From the NCBI GenBank assembly GCA_035048495.1, contig CM068545.1, forward strand, positions 12,173,702 through 12,237,701: DNA of 64,000 nt. The letters run 5' to 3'. The position numbers and the translations under genes were made by a program. Positions 11,149-26,100 of the stretch are shown piece by piece. Positions within the stretch are counted from its first letter, which is position 1; each line of letters opens with the position of its first letter. Source of the stretch: Euptelea pleiosperma (lineage: Eukaryota > Streptophyta > Magnoliopsida > Ranunculales > Eupteleaceae). The notes under the pieces were generated by a model, which did no database searches, was not told the DNA's origin, and saw only the letters and a list, made by a program, of their open reading frames with translations.

Positions 11149-14100
11149 TCAAGGATCCTGTTGAATGTCTTCACATTCAGTTTGAATGTTTGAATCTCCC
11201 CAACTGCCATTAGTCTCATTCTCTGCCATTGACGCACAACAGAAACTCCAAACAGAAGCACAGTTTTCCTCACCTACATAGAGCAGAAGGAAAGAAATTA
11301 TATTATCATAGATAAGTGTTTTATGAATAATGAGTATTTCTCTATAGACAAATTAGAGCCATCCCCCAACTACTTGATGGTTTTCGTTTAGGAAAGTTAA
11401 TCATGTGTGGCATTAAACTAATAGAGGACTATATGACAGCGCTTTGCAATTAATATTCAGAAAACCATTTGTGCTCCAATGTGTTCACTGGTCATCTTCT
11501 AAATCCATATTATTAAGGCAACTGCCCAAGCGATTCGATTCAATCCAACCCAATTTGAATCAGATTCAAGTATTCAACACATCTCTGGTTAACCAATACA
11601 TGGATCTATTTCTAGCAAGTTCACTGGCAGCATAGGAAATAGTGAGTTTCATCCAACCTCCTTGGAACTACCTAAGTTCCAGAGGGAAACATAAACAATT
11701 TCAATCAATTTTTGAATTACATTTTACAAAAATTAGACAAATTTACTCTGGTACAAGAACAAGATGCAATGATATGTACTGCAGTTAAATTATCGATGAC
11801 GAGAGAGTTTATTGTAAGAAGATAGGGTGGTATGAAATACCGCTCAAGCTAAAGTTTTCATCACGATCATCAGGAACACCAAATCTCCGGTGCCCTGATG
11901 ACGAAGCAGACATCGGCAGAAATGGATGGAAAGAGAAACCATTGACAGTATCTATATGCAACACAAATGAACTAGTTAGAAAATAGTAATGAAGAATATG
12001 AAGCATATAACCAAATTAAAACCACCGAATGTCTTTTCTGGTGTAAAAAGATAAAAGCCATACCAGATGCAGCTTGAAAGCTTGCTACCCACTGCCCAGT
12101 TTGAAGGTCATAAATGTGAACTTGACCATCCTGGTCAAGAACATCTAGAGTTAACTGATTTGGTTGTACCATGATACCGCCAATACACAACCAAGGGAAT
12201 TAGGATAAAAGATACCTGCCCCCCTGTACCAAGATGTCGACCGCAAGGTTCAATATCGAATAATATCCGCTGGTTTGTATACTCTGTTGATCTGTATAAC
12301 CTAATTGCAGGGTTCAAACAAAAATTGTAGGCAATTCAAAGCTGTTTGGACCCAATAAACTTAATTCTGCTTGCCAATATCAACTTGTATTAATACAATA
12401 GAAATTATTTAGCCACGCCCCTGTGTGTTGATGGAAAGAAATAACTGCACATGCAAGGAAACAGCTGCTGCAACACAAAAGCTTGACCAATGTTGTAAAT
12501 TCCATTATGGGATAAAAAACTCTTTATGGTACTCAAAAGTGTGAAGGTTAATCAGTTGCAAAATGCTTTCGTGAGCAAAATGGTGAATGGTCCTATGATT
12601 ATTCAGTAAGAAATCACTGAATGAAATTGATGGATTTCTTTCTAGTAATGGAGGATCCATCTGAGTCTTGGGCATGTAATCTGTTGGGTGAAGATCATTC
12701 ACAGGGTGATAGTGATTAATGCAGGGTAAAGAATTTTAACTGGTCTTCAGCAAGAATAGTACATAATAGATATTTATTTGATACATAGTAGAATAAGAGG
12801 CACAGCTCATTTTGGGTGATCAAATTTTCTCTGAGGCAGTGCAGATGCCAATGAGATGCTACTCATGTATTAAATGCAAAACATGGGTCAAATTGGTTGG
12901 CAGCGCATTGCAAACTTGATGACCAAATTAAAGGAATGAAGAACATGATCTATGTTTCAAAAAGAATGTATTTCCCATACTAATAAATTAGTTGAATTTT
13001 TGGTGAATTCTGTAAATTTTATCAATTTATGACGTAGCAAAGTGAAGTTTCTCTGTAGAATCAAAGAAACGACAAAAAAAAAAATCAGCGAATTAAACTG
13101 TTCAAGGACAAAACTTTAAAAACAAATGAGAAGTGTTTAAAATTACTTCTATCCCCATTTTTTCTACATTTCTTGCTTTGGAAGGATTCACTCCTTCAAG
13201 AAGAATCACTCTTTCCGTTCTAGGCATCTCACCCAATAAAATTGGACATCACACCCAAAAGAAACTCAATATTTATTAATCATTCTTCGATTTTTGTTTT
13301 TACATATGCCCAACATTTATAAGCAATGAAAACTACTCATATTGGACTTCAAAACATTCTCAAACTCAACTCTATCCTAATCCTATTATGACTCAAGGAA
13401 CCAAATTCTAAATAATTAGAACTCAAACAAATCTAGAAACAAACGAGTAATCCTAGGGTAATTCAAACTCTCCTACTACATTCTAGAACCTCTTAGACCT
13501 ATCTAAAAATAGTAAAATGACATTTACAAAAAATAGTAAAAACAAGAATTTACGAAAAATAGTAAAAACAAGAATTTACTGTAAATAGTAAAACAGGAAT
13601 TTACTATAAATAGTAAATCTGATTAAACATCTTTCACAATTGAAAGATGTCTCCTTGTAGCATTTCTCTTCTTCCTCATCTTGTAAACCCACCTCTTTTA
13701 GGGGTTTGATTTGGTGTAACACGAATACATTGTAGCTTGGATGCTCACGCATCAGGTATGTTTGGGTTTTTAGAAGGAAAGGAACCATAGAGTTTTTGAA
13801 GGTAAAGAGGAGATGCAAGATATTGTTCTTAACACGAAAGCTCTTCTCTTTAGATGGTCAAAGATAATAAAGAATGTAAAGGACTCCTCTTCAAGGATTT
13901 TGAATTCAGATGGGATCTTATTGTTAATCGGAGAGAATATTTTTTTTTTTGATAAGTATAACTTCATTGAAAGCCAACCAACAGAAAATTACAAAGATTG
14001 CCCAATAGGTTGAGATGACCTACCAAATCAACAAAAGCTAAAACATACAAAAGCAGAACAAAAGAAAGGCACGGGGAAACTAAACATCTCACAAATAAAG

Positions 14101-17100
14101 GAGATCCCATCGACACATGAAATCTTCGAAGAAAAAGCCACGTCACTCTATGAAGGCTTTGGAGCAACAAAACATCAATCCTTTAATATTAAGGATGATA
14201 TTCTCCAACCCTTCCTAATTTCCTTCGAAAACCCGAAGATTTCTTTCTTTCCCAATGCCCCAACAAACTGCAAAAGGAAGCATACGCCATAACACCCACC
14301 CTCTAGATGAAAATGTCGTGGTGTGCCAACAGGAAAACAACTTCAAAACAAAATAAGGAAGAACCCATGCAATCCCAATGTCTACTAGAAACGTCGTCCA
14401 GATGACTCGCCGTATCGCAATGCATGAGAAGATGGTAGACCGACTCCCCACTGTGCTTGCACATGGAACAATAATCTACCGTAATAGCCTTCTGAGCTAT
14501 CAAATGATCCACAATCAAAATTTTATCCAAGGATGTTGTCCATATGAAAAAAAAAAAAAGCGACCTTAGTAGAGAGCTTGGATCCCAAACAAAACGATTA
14601 GGATACCTGTCTGGAATAGGCCTAGTAAGATCCTCATAGAATGACCGAACTAAAAACCGTCTATATTTCGAACTAGCCCAAACACGCCTATCCGCCACCA
14701 TGAGTGACTGAATACTATCCTGCAATCGAACCAAAAACCAAGACACACCCTTAATCTCCCAGTCATTGAGCCTTCTTGTGAAGCCAAGACTCCACACTAA
14801 ATCATCCCCTTCTCGGCTCGTGCAACTCTGAATAGAACAAAAATTCTTGTCAGAAAGACAATGGAGGCCGAGATAATCCACCATAAGTGAATTGTCCCCA
14901 CACCACCTGTCTTCCCAAAACCTCTCATACATCTTCATGATTCCCCTCCACAAGTTGCACCAGTAGGCCAAATGCACTGCCCTACCTTCTCAACCAAGTT
15001 CTGAAACACCTTATTTCCCCGCCACCGCCATTATCCAAAAACTAGTCATCTCCTCCCCAAACCTCCACACCCATTTTCCCAACAAAGCCTCATTCAGACT
15101 GATATCTACCTAATCCCTAAACGTCCTTCGAATTTTGAGGTGCATATAGACCTCCAATCTACCAAATGGAACTTACTAGAATCAACCCTCTCATTCCATA
15201 AGAAGTCCCTCATAGTCTTCTCCAAAACATTAGCAACACTCTTCGAAATAGAAAAAGCGAACGATATATATAGGCAAACTAAAGAGACAATACTTAATCA
15301 AAACTAATTTGCCCCCCTTCGAAAGGTATCTAGTCTATCCAACTGAGAATAGGAATCTCCTGGTTATTAGACCACGTAAATTTACCCCAAGACATAGGAA
15401 AATCCAAAAGCTAGTTACGAGTAATACACTCTCCAAACTTCCTCATACACCTAGTCATTTTGCCCCTTCCATTCCTCTCATAAGAATACCGAACCGCATT
15501 GAGGTCCCCTCCAATGCACCATGGATGATCCCAAAGACTCGCCACATCATCTAACTTCCCAAAATTGATCGAGAAATCTCCTCTCGGTCGACCCATACAC
15601 CCCGGATAAAACCCAAGTAAACTGCTCCCCCACATAGTTATATTGGATAGACACAAAGAATGCCCCTACCACGACATCTCTAACTTCCAAGAAACTATGG
15701 TCCCACAAAATGACGATTCTACCAAAAGAGCCATATGTCGGCAAATCACGCCACCCAAAATCCCTAAAGCCACAGACATCTTTTATAACTCGATCCTCCA
15801 TCTTCTCCAATTTAGTTTCCTAGAGAATCACCACCTTAGCTTCCCACCTCCTAATAACACTTTGCACTACTGCTCTTCTTTCCCTGTTACCCAAACCTCT
15901 TACATTCCACAACAAGATCTTGACCTCATAATCAAGGTTCTAAATTTTGACTTCGCCTTAAACTTTAGTTAGTTAAAATTCGGAATTAATTCGAGGAAGT
16001 TCAATTCGACTTAGAGAATTTCTGTAAAAATTCGCTCACTTAGAAAAGTTTGGAGAATTTTTGCCAAAATGAGTGAAATGATATTAATCTTGCTTAGGTT
16101 GCTCTAAATGGCTGTTTTTTATAATATATTAAGGTATAAGTGTTTTATCATGCTTGTTTTTATCATATCCTAAAAAATCAATATGTTTTACCAATGTTTT
16201 GGCAAAAATTCTCCAAACTTCATTAAGTTTACTGTTTACCTCGAATTAAACAAATTGATTCAGCGAATTTATTAGACGAAGTTTTGCAATTTTTTTACTA
16301 AAAAAGGCAACACTTCAAGAAATTAGCCGAATTTTTATTGTTTACTTCGAATTAATTCGGCGAATTTTTGTAGATTTTTTAATACATGTACACTTTAATT
16401 CGGTCATTAAAAATTCGGAATTAATTCGGCTAATTTCACCGAATTTTGTTGAATTTTAAAGCCATTCTCATAATGCACCGCTCATCTTTCTCCCTTTCCT
16501 ATGACCACCTACTCCCAAAGCATCACCCGAATAAAAGTGGCATGCCAATCTTTGTAACTCTTGGGCAACTCTAGCTGACTTCTCACCTGAATCGGGACTG
16601 ACATTCAAATACTCATTGCACTCCCTCTCATCCAGACAAACCTATTCTCCACAACAGCCAGCTAATTGACTCCGATACTCGGTCGATGCGGTTCCACTAA
16701 CTCCGTAGCAAACCCCCATATCATCTTGGAGAGCCCCATTTCCATCAAACACTTCCACTATCTCAATAGTAGAATTGCCATTCTTATGCTCCGTACAGGG
16801 GACAACATTAGATTTCATAAGCTTGAAAACCTCATTTTCGTGGCATCCTTAAAAGACACCCAAAGGCACCCCAATTTTCAAAAAATTAGATATAGTCCTG
16901 TCCTCGAGACTAACTCCCCTATTAGACAACCAACTACATACCTCTAGTCTAGGACCGACGAATTCCCCCTCAAAAGGGCAGATACTGAATAGTTCGCGAA
17001 TCTTTTCGCTTCTTTTTTCCTCCTTTGCTCTCTGTTGTATGCCCTGGGAGGCCTCCTAGGATTTTTTTTTCTGTTTTTCCTTGGCTATATAGCCTATTCA

Positions 17101-20100
17101 CTAAAATTTTTACTTATAAAAATAAATAAATCTCCAATTATGTAGCCAACATTTATGATTTTGTTTATTAATACATATATCTAATCCAAGCATATTCATT
17201 GGCTGAAGAACAATATATATTTTTGAATTAAAATAAACACAAATACTAATGTTCTAAACAACCTTGAAAGCAAAGCAATAGTAAACTATCCCTAAAAATT
17301 AACTTCTTTCTTTTTTCACTAAATATAATCTGTGGAAAATAATGTCCAATGCCAATGAGACGATTCTACTTACTTGTACACAATGCCAGCTGTATTACGT
17401 ATGTCCCAGCACAGTATATAGGGATCCTTCAAGGAATTTGGAAAAAGTTTGGTGTCAAATAAGTATATGAGACACAAAATGCACGAAAAGCTCCAATTCA
17501 CACAAAAGCTACATATTTGATTTACATGAAAAAGAAAGAACAATTAAGAATACACAGCTTTAGTTGTGCCGTGACTGCCGTCATGAGGATGGAGCATTGG
17601 GGCAATTATAAATAATGTCCAACAAAAGATAAATACAAGTCTATGTGGATGAAGTGGTTCATAGTCTACAATCAAGGAATCACAACTGTATAGGTTAAAT
17701 TATCACATTATATTCTGTCATAAACTAGATTACCCGAATCCTTAAAAAATCACAAAATCTATACGAGTATGGGATCAATGTCAGATATGACTCAGCCATA
17801 CCCAAATAGTTTATATTAAAATAATATTTTAATAAGCATAAAAGTTTATTAAACATGAAAGAAAATAAAAAATTGTTGAAATATAATCCTATACTTGATC
17901 CAAAAATTGATTGAAATATTAGAAAATAATAAATAATATAATCCTTATATAAAAAGAACAATAATAATAATAAATATTATAATATTAAATATATAGAGCT
18001 GTCTCAAGTGTCCTAAGTTTTTGGAGTCAAGTCTGCCACTTGGAATCATACCTGTATCCAACACTTGAGTCTGCCTTCACTACAGGTGGGTCATTGCAAA
18101 AGTCCTCGGACTCCCCTTTCCTAAACCTTCCCTAACCCACCTTAAAATCACGTCTGGTTACTTTTTCTTTTTCAACACGGGTTGGGGCAGGTTTAGGGGT
18201 ATGGGTCGTACATAGGGGAGGGTTGTAGGAAACACTTTACAGCAACTTGGATGGAGGCTACTAATTTCCCCGACACCCATGGGCTATAATCATACCCGGG
18301 TAACATAGGTCAGAAAACATTAATTGCAGTGCTAGAAAAGCTAAAGTTGAACTAACCTGCTCTCTATACCCTCTAATACCATGAAATTCTTCACAATCAT
18401 AAATCATCGTCTGAGAACTTTAGCAAGACAAAACAAGCTTGGTATTCAGTGGTCATACAACCACCTTTCAGTAGAAATGCAGAAGATTCTATGTATCAAT
18501 TAGCATACAATGTGGCTATGTTATCTGTTGTAGCTACTAATATTAAAATAATACTAGTTTTTGTATCTTTAAAACAAGTATTATCTGTAATAAATTAACA
18601 AAAACAAAATTTCACAAAATAGTATTTAGATTGTGATGGTCATAGACAGGTCCAAGCTGCTGTTATCCTATAAAGCTCATCAACAAATCCTCTTGCATAC
18701 GGTTTTGATAGTTTTGATTCTACACAAAAGGACGGAAAGGGGACAGGGTATTAAAACTTACCTTTCGGCCTCCAGTATATAAATAGTTCCCATCTCTTGA
18801 GAATTGCACCTGAAAATACATATCAAAAGGCATGGTTTTCCAAAAAAAATCACCCGCTGACATGAAAATATAAATCACAATAGATTAAAATACTGTCTCA
18901 CTTACATGTGTAATCCCACCTTCTTGGCCATGTAAAACATATAAAAGCTCCATATTATCTTCACTATATAGTGCGGTAGTCTGACTATAAGAACCCGTAG
19001 CAAACATCCCAGTATGTGTAGGACAAAAAGCAATGGCAGATATGATACCTGGCATTGATAAACATAAAAAATGGATCTGAAGTAAATTCACATTGGACTA
19101 TTGTTCAAGGAGAAAAGGAAGTTTTCAGATGTCAAATAAAAACATTAGTCATATGAAAAACTAAGCAAGAGATCAATGAAGATCTATGATGTTATAGCAA
19201 GCTGAAAGCATTGCACATTCATTGATGGAAACAAGTTTGAACATGTTCAATATATCAATTATATGAAATTTTTTTGATTGTGAATCTTCCACAACTGGGA
19301 TCTAAGCAGGAAGATGTCTTACTCTCCCTGACATATATCTTGAATTGATGACTGATCTCATCTAACAGTGGAAATATGGGGTGGGTTGTTGCAGTTACCA
19401 AATGGGTAACCAGGAACCAAATCACACCATTACCCAAATACACGAATTTCCAATGCTCAACAACTTGAATGCTTGAGTGAATAGAATGACAGAAATATTT
19501 GTTGATTAGAGTAGCCTGCAACCTTTTTTCCTCATCATCAGAGATTGATTTGGGTTCTGAAACCCTATCTCCGAATTCTCCTTCAGTCATTTGCTCATTT
19601 ATATTTTTATCTTGGGATGTTATTGAAATTCTCCTTTTTTGCTCACATAACAAGTTTTTATAAGAAAATAAAACCTAAAGGATAACAAAAGAATTATTAA
19701 ATTAGTCTCATCCATCTAAAATAGCCTTCAGATAGTATCAGAGCTTTTAGGTTTGACTACTCTCTAAATAGCAACTAAATCAAGCAAGGCTAGAGGGGTT
19801 TTGCTCGCACGAAGGAGCTCTATCTTTTGGTGCTGACCAAGTCTGCGCATGCTTTTTCTAGCCACTCAAGTATCGATGCCTTTGCTCTTATATCGTCAGG
19901 TGGCCATTCCTCCTAGATCATCGATTCAAGAGCCACTCACCACATGACTAGTACATCTAATCTGTTTAGCTCTATTCATCCTCTTGCTACACCTACTTCC
20001 ATCCATTTAGTTTATGGTTCTTTATCTCTGATTGCTGGTCGTGGGACAGCTAGGGTGTCCCCTTCGTTGTCTCTCACTTCAGCCCTACATATTCCCAAAC

Positions 20101-23100
20101 TTGCTGCCAATTTACTTTCTATTAGTTCCATCACAAAAAATTTAAACTGCATCATAACTTTCTTTCCTCGTATTTTTTAGGACCTAAGCACTAGAAGGAT
20201 GATTGGCTTGGGCCGTGAACGTTATGGTCTGTAACTTCCCTAAAAGACTTTTGACGAAGGAGTGGCAGTAACTTCTCAGATGGATGCTTCTAGTGATTTG
20301 TCTAAGTGGAACTATCGTTTGGGCCATCCTTCTTTGTCCAGACTTGTGATTATTTTTCATTTTATTTTCTCGTCTGTCAAAACTATGTGAAAAATGCCAA
20401 TTGTCTAAACATTTCGCACATCATTTCATGGAAAGACATGTTTGGGGTCCTTCTGCCTATTCATCTAAGCTTTGGCTATTGTTACTTTTATTGATGATTG
20501 CACTAGAGTTACTTGGGTCTATTTGATGAAATCTCGTAGTGAGTTGTTTTCTATTTTAAAATCATTTTATGTTATGCTTTCTACTCAATTTGACACCAAG
20601 ATTAAACTTCATCATATTAACAATGCTAAAGAATATACCTTGGGAGTTTCAGTCGTTTATGCAGAATCACAGGATGGTTTTCAAATCGTCGTGTCCTGAC
20701 ACTCACCTCTCAACAGAATGGAAAAATTGTCACTTGCTAGAAGTTGCTCATGCTCTTCTCAAGAAAATGAAGGTACCTGACTACCTGTGGCTTGAAGTTG
20801 TCCTTACCGGATATTACTTTATAAACCACATGCCATCTCGTATTCTTAACTTTGAAATTCCCATTAAATTGCCAAAACATGCTGTATTATTCTTTCCAAT
20901 TAAGCCAAAGTTTTTGGATGTGTTTGTTTTGTTCTTAACTTTGACAAAAGTTCGAACGGGTTTTGTGTTCGATTTGTCAAACGTGTCTTTGTGGGGGTAT
21001 AGTAGCATACAAAAGGTTATAACTGTCTCCCACCTTAGTCTCAGGAGATTTTTTAATGGATGTTACTTTTTTTTAAATACACCAGATTTCACTAATCAGG
21101 GACGACACATCTATTGAGCATCAAATGGCCTTCTATTCCTGTTTTCCAATCTCTTGTGAATGAAAACCTAAAGTTTGCCTTCACCTTCCTCTAATGCTAT
21201 TACTCCTCTCATAGATATTGATTTACCTAATGCTCTCCACATTCCACAAAGGTAAACGGTTTTGTACTGAACGTGCCATCTCTCATTTTGTTTCATATCA
21301 TGCGTTATCATTTGTGTACAAAACATTTCTTTAGGGAATTCAGCTCATCATGTTCCTTCCTACAAGAAGCTCTCTTTAGCAATGCATGGGTGCCAGCTAT
21401 GCCAGAGGAGATGTAAGCCCTCAAGAAGAATGGCACTTGAGAAGTTGTTCCTCTTCCTTCAGAGAAGAAAGCTGGGGGCTATAGATCATGGTTCAAAGTC
21501 GTTGGTTTCGTTTCATTTCAGTTTCGTCCATAGGCGAAACCGAAATGTTTCAGTGGTTTCAGTCCAAAACTTGGTAAAGCATAGTGAGATATACTACGGT
21601 GAAACTTGGTTTCAATAAGTTTTGGTCGGTTCCAGACGAAACCAACCGAAAAGTATGTAGTTTCATCCTATAGCGAAACCAAAAGGTTTCGGTTTCGACC
21701 GAAACTTGAAACCATGATATAGATGGGTATTCGCTTTGAAATTCAAACCTGATGTATTTATTGAAAGGCATAAGGCACACCTTGTCGCTAAGGGCTTTAC
21801 CCCGGTTTCTAGTATTGACTATAAAGAGACTTTTGCTCCAATCGCCAAGACCAACTCCCTCCAGGTTTAAATCTCTTTAGCTACTATTCATATTGGCCAC
21901 TTCATCAACTTGACATGAAAATGTCTTCATGGAGACCTCAATAAGAAAGTGAACATGGCCTTTCCTCCAAGCTTTACTCATCAAGAGGAGTGCAATAAAG
22001 TATGCAAATTGAAGAAGGAAACCACTACGGGCTTAAAAGGTCTCCTTGTGCCTGGTTTGATAAATTCGATTGAGTTGTCATTACCTTTGGACTCATTAGA
22101 TGCCAGGCCAATCACTCTTTATTTGTATGTCGTGGGCCATGCTGAATTGTTGTTCTCCTCGTCTATGTTAATGATATTGTTGTCACTAGTGCTGATCATG
22201 CCACCATTGACCGACTCAAGAAGCATCTTCATCATGAATTTGACATCAAAGACTTGCTATGATACCCGGATACTTGTACATGGCCATCGTATCCATGTCG
22301 ACACGACAAGACACCGGACATTCTACTGACATGTATCCCCACTATCATTGATAAAAAGTTGAAAAAATTAAGAAAAATAAAAATTTTGAACTACAAAATA
22401 GGATATTCGTATCTAAGTCCGGGTCCCTGATTTTGGAAAATGTCGAGTCGTATCCCATTTTTGTATCCGTGTCCGTAACCGTATCCGGGCATCATAGAAG
22501 AGTTGGACCCACTTCATTACTTCCTTGTCATAGAGGTTGTTAGATCTCGTAAAGGCATTTTTCTATCCCAAAAGAAGTATGCTCTTGATCTTCTTAAAGA
22601 CACGGGTACTTAGAGCGAGACCAAGTGACACTCCTATGGAAGTCAATAACACTCTTGGTAGATGATGGAGATTTGCTTCCTAATCCAGCTCCTTATCAGC
22701 GTCTTGTAGATCGCCTCATTTACTTGACAGTTCCTAGGCATGACTTGGCCTATGTTGTAGGAGTGGTCAGTTAGTTTATTCCCGTTCATCGGATTCTTCG
22801 CTACATTAAGGCTTCCCCGAGCCATGGTCTGTTATACACTTTGAGAGGACATTTTCGTGTCATTGCTTATTCAAATGTTGATTGGGCAAGATTAGCCTCT
22901 GATTGCCAGTCTACCTCAAGTTATTGTACATTTGGTGGAGATAATTTGGTGAAATGAAGCAAGAAGCAACCGATTATAACTCGCCAATGCTGAGGCAGAG
23001 TATAGAGCCATGGCTCACACTTCTTGTGAGCTTATATGGCTTCTAGGCTTCCTCCATGAGCTTGGGATTGAGGTTCCTCTCCCCCTGGAGATGCATTGTG

Positions 23101-26100
23101 ACAACCAAGCGGTCATTAATATTGTTGCTAATCCAGATTATTATGACTAGACTAAGCATATCAAAGTTGATTCTCACTAAATCCATGAAAAGATCACTTC
23201 TAATACAATTAAGACTCACTACACTCAATCTTCCAATCAGATTGCCAATGTCCTAGCTAAAGCATTGTCTAAGTCAGCACATTCAGCTAGTGTGTCCAAG
23301 CTGGGAATGTTTGATATACATGATACAGTTTGAGGGGGAGTGTAGGAGAGTTAGGGACATAATAGGTATTTCTATTTTTCCGGGTTTGGAATATATTGTG
23401 TATGTTGGTGGTAATTTAGTCATTCTTATTGTCTCAGCCCATTGAAGGTATCTATGTAAATGGTCATCATAATATAAGCAATATTTGACTAGAGAGGACT
23501 GCACACTCTTTTCTCTTTCTTCTTCCTCTTCTTTTTCTTCTTCCTCGTTCATGAGCATATAAGACAAGCCCCCTAAGACTTTTCCATATGATAAAGCAAC
23601 CTTTTCTTAATCAATCTGTCTAACAGAAACCCGGTTGAAGTCTTAAGATGGAGGATGGAGAAGAAGAGAGAAACAACAACAAGAGGACAGTAGAGAGCTA
23701 GGGAGTGGGCATTTCGACTTTCCTCCCTACTCCTACTGAACCTTATTTTCTGTAGCAGTTGAGCTTTCCAGATTTTAAGTTTTTTTAGATATGAAGCAGG
23801 CCTATCTTCTTGTAACAGCAAAAAGTACCAAAATGATAAAACGCTCAAGTGTTCTGTATGGTTCATGATGCATTTCCCATTTAGAAAAACTAGTACCCTT
23901 TTATGAACAAAAATTGATGCAATCACTCATCCATTAGAATGGCATGCTGAAGGCCATCCAACAAACACACAAGCACGTCTCCCTACATGATTATAAAAGC
24001 ATTATACTCTGAATATGACAGTCCTTAAAAACTGAACAATATTTTCTTTATTCATCAAAGATCTCCATAGCATTAAGCATTCAATTTGTGAATAAATACC
24101 TGACTGCCCTTCTTTATTGCCTTGAAGAGTCGAATGCTGTTCAAATTCTCTACCAGGGCGATGTATGTCAAATACTCTGAGAGATTTGTTGTATCCAGCA
24201 AACAGCCTACAACAGAATGATTTAAGATTTCTGAGGAAAGAATATAATGTGATGTTCCACCAAAGCAAGAAGGGAAACTAATGCTTATTTAGAATGTAAG
24301 TAGGAACCCTAACTAAACAGGCTAAATAACATATTAGGAGAAACAAGGAGATAGGTGAGTGAAAAATGAACGAGAGGAATCATAAACAGCACATAGTTTT
24401 GTTATTTACCATACCAGGGTTCAAGGTTCAGGATTCACTTCATAGTATTTGTGAGTATCTCATAAAGGTTGCTAGGCTTGTCCATTTCAACTATGACTAT
24501 CATATTTTTCAGCATAATAAAATGCCAATATGCTTTTGAGAGTTAGGATTTTAGTACAACACAAGAACATAAGAAAGTTTAACGCAGTCAAGTACCAGTA
24601 GCTTTCCAAGCTTCACTCTAGGGACTTAGCTAAAACTAATGTTCCATTTTTGACGAGTCAAAAGCTGGTATGTACATGTGTAACCTTCAAGTCCTCGCAA
24701 TGTGCTCTTCTTCTTGGAGGGTTTGTCAATCTTTAGATTTCCCATACTTGGATTTTCTAAAATGGCAACCCTATACGGATCTATGAGCAACTCCCAACAA
24801 AATTTCACAAGATCCTTTCATCCTTCATGAATCTGGAAAATGATCCCTAAGCAATATCTAGCAACCAAATGTAGTTCCTAGTGTTGTCAGGGTACCTTTA
24901 TGTTATAAGGGACCCCGTCCATATTGTAAGGGCATACTTGTCCATAAAATGTTTTTATATGAATAAGAAGTATAAAGTTATGTGGGTATGGCATTCTATT
25001 TGATATTTTGATACCATGCTGTTAATCATTGGTTAGATTAAGCTAGTTATTACTTTTAGGGCAGATTTGTAAACATAGATTTGAGCACTTCAAAATATTT
25101 AAGTGTTGAAAGCTTAATGTACTGAATTTTCAGTAATTTTTGGTAAAAGTTCTTATGTCTGAAAATTAAGACAGGCATATTGGGTATTTTGAAATGTTTA
25201 TCGGGTCAGTTTTGTAAGTTTTCGGTAGAGAAAGCTTTGAATATAAGGGCATATTGGATATTTTTTAAAGAATCTTAGAATCTTTTTAAAAATGCCATCA
25301 CTCACCGCATTCAATAAAAACCACTTCAGAAAAAAGTGGAGGTGGGATGACTTAAAAAAAAAGGCTACATTTTAAGTAAAACTTAAAATTAAGCACTGAA
25401 TTTTTGGAGGTAAACAATAGGCACTTATAGCTGAAAATCATCATTTTCAATCTTAAGTACTGAGATTAAGTTTACCAAACACCCCCTTAGTCTTTCCGAT
25501 GTACCAAATTAAACAGAACTTTTATTACTTGCAGAGTCTTTTACAGTAAGAGTATCTAAAACATGCCCTTCTTATTTTGATGAAAAAGAAAATAATATAT
25601 TGTTAGGAGTTCAGAACATAATGATTCATGAAACACAATATGCTCAGATAATACCTTAGAAATATATAGGGCAATGTATTGTATCAATACTCATAAGCTT
25701 AGCTATAAGTATATGGGCACCCTACACAAATGTTACTGTATAATGACATAAAATCATGTACTAACATTAGTACTAACAATAACTGACAAGCAGAATTTTT
25801 TGGGTGTAAGTAGCAACAAATACAGCACCATTTTCATTATGAAGTTGTATACATCATAATTCTTAGTTTACTATAATGGACTATAACAAGTTCAAACACC
25901 CAAATAGGATGTAGATGAGATTTTAAAAACAACATATTCTCAAGAATTGAAGACAAAATCTAATATTGTCTTCCATCTCAGAACAAGGAAGCAAATTAAT
26001 TTTTAGAAATGAAGCATCATGATCCACTAGAATAGTAGAAACAATGGAACAGCAAAAAAAATTTAACTTCTTGTTTGGAGACTGGCTATGTTTTAGAATG

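Larger units (their letters stand above)
19731..23551 (+). mobile_element. Degenerate Ty1/copia retrotransposon in intron 7
   Basis: Inserted antisense to the WD40 gene. A primer-binding-like TATCAGAGC lies at 19736-19744. Broken frames follow in copia order: GAG-pre-integrase (ALHIPKLAANLLSISSIT) near 20080, integrase (TFIDDCTRVTWVYLMKSRSE) from 20478, reverse transcriptase (HKAHLVAKGF, DYKETFAPIAKTNS) near 21770-21860, RNase H region (HGLLYTLRGHF, IAYSNVDWA) near 22820-22890. A purine tract TTGAGGGGGAG at 23330-23340 precedes the 3' LTR (23341-23551). Stops and frameshifts are frequent, so it is dead. No 5' LTR like the 3' one is recognisable. Confidence 0.9.

Noticed and set aside
11809..12006. 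Stop at 11809 as the end of the WD40 gene
   Set aside because: Splicing at 11841 to the exon at 11149-11273 keeps the frame and completes the last WD40 blade (EENCASVWSF), so 11809 is in an intron.
14378..14569. Plus-strand frames inside the LINE at 14-16.9 kb
   Set aside because: Shadows of the minus-strand LINE coding remnant.
20814..21008. Minus-strand frames in the copia element
   Set aside because: Antisense shadows; the plus strand carries the copia similarity.
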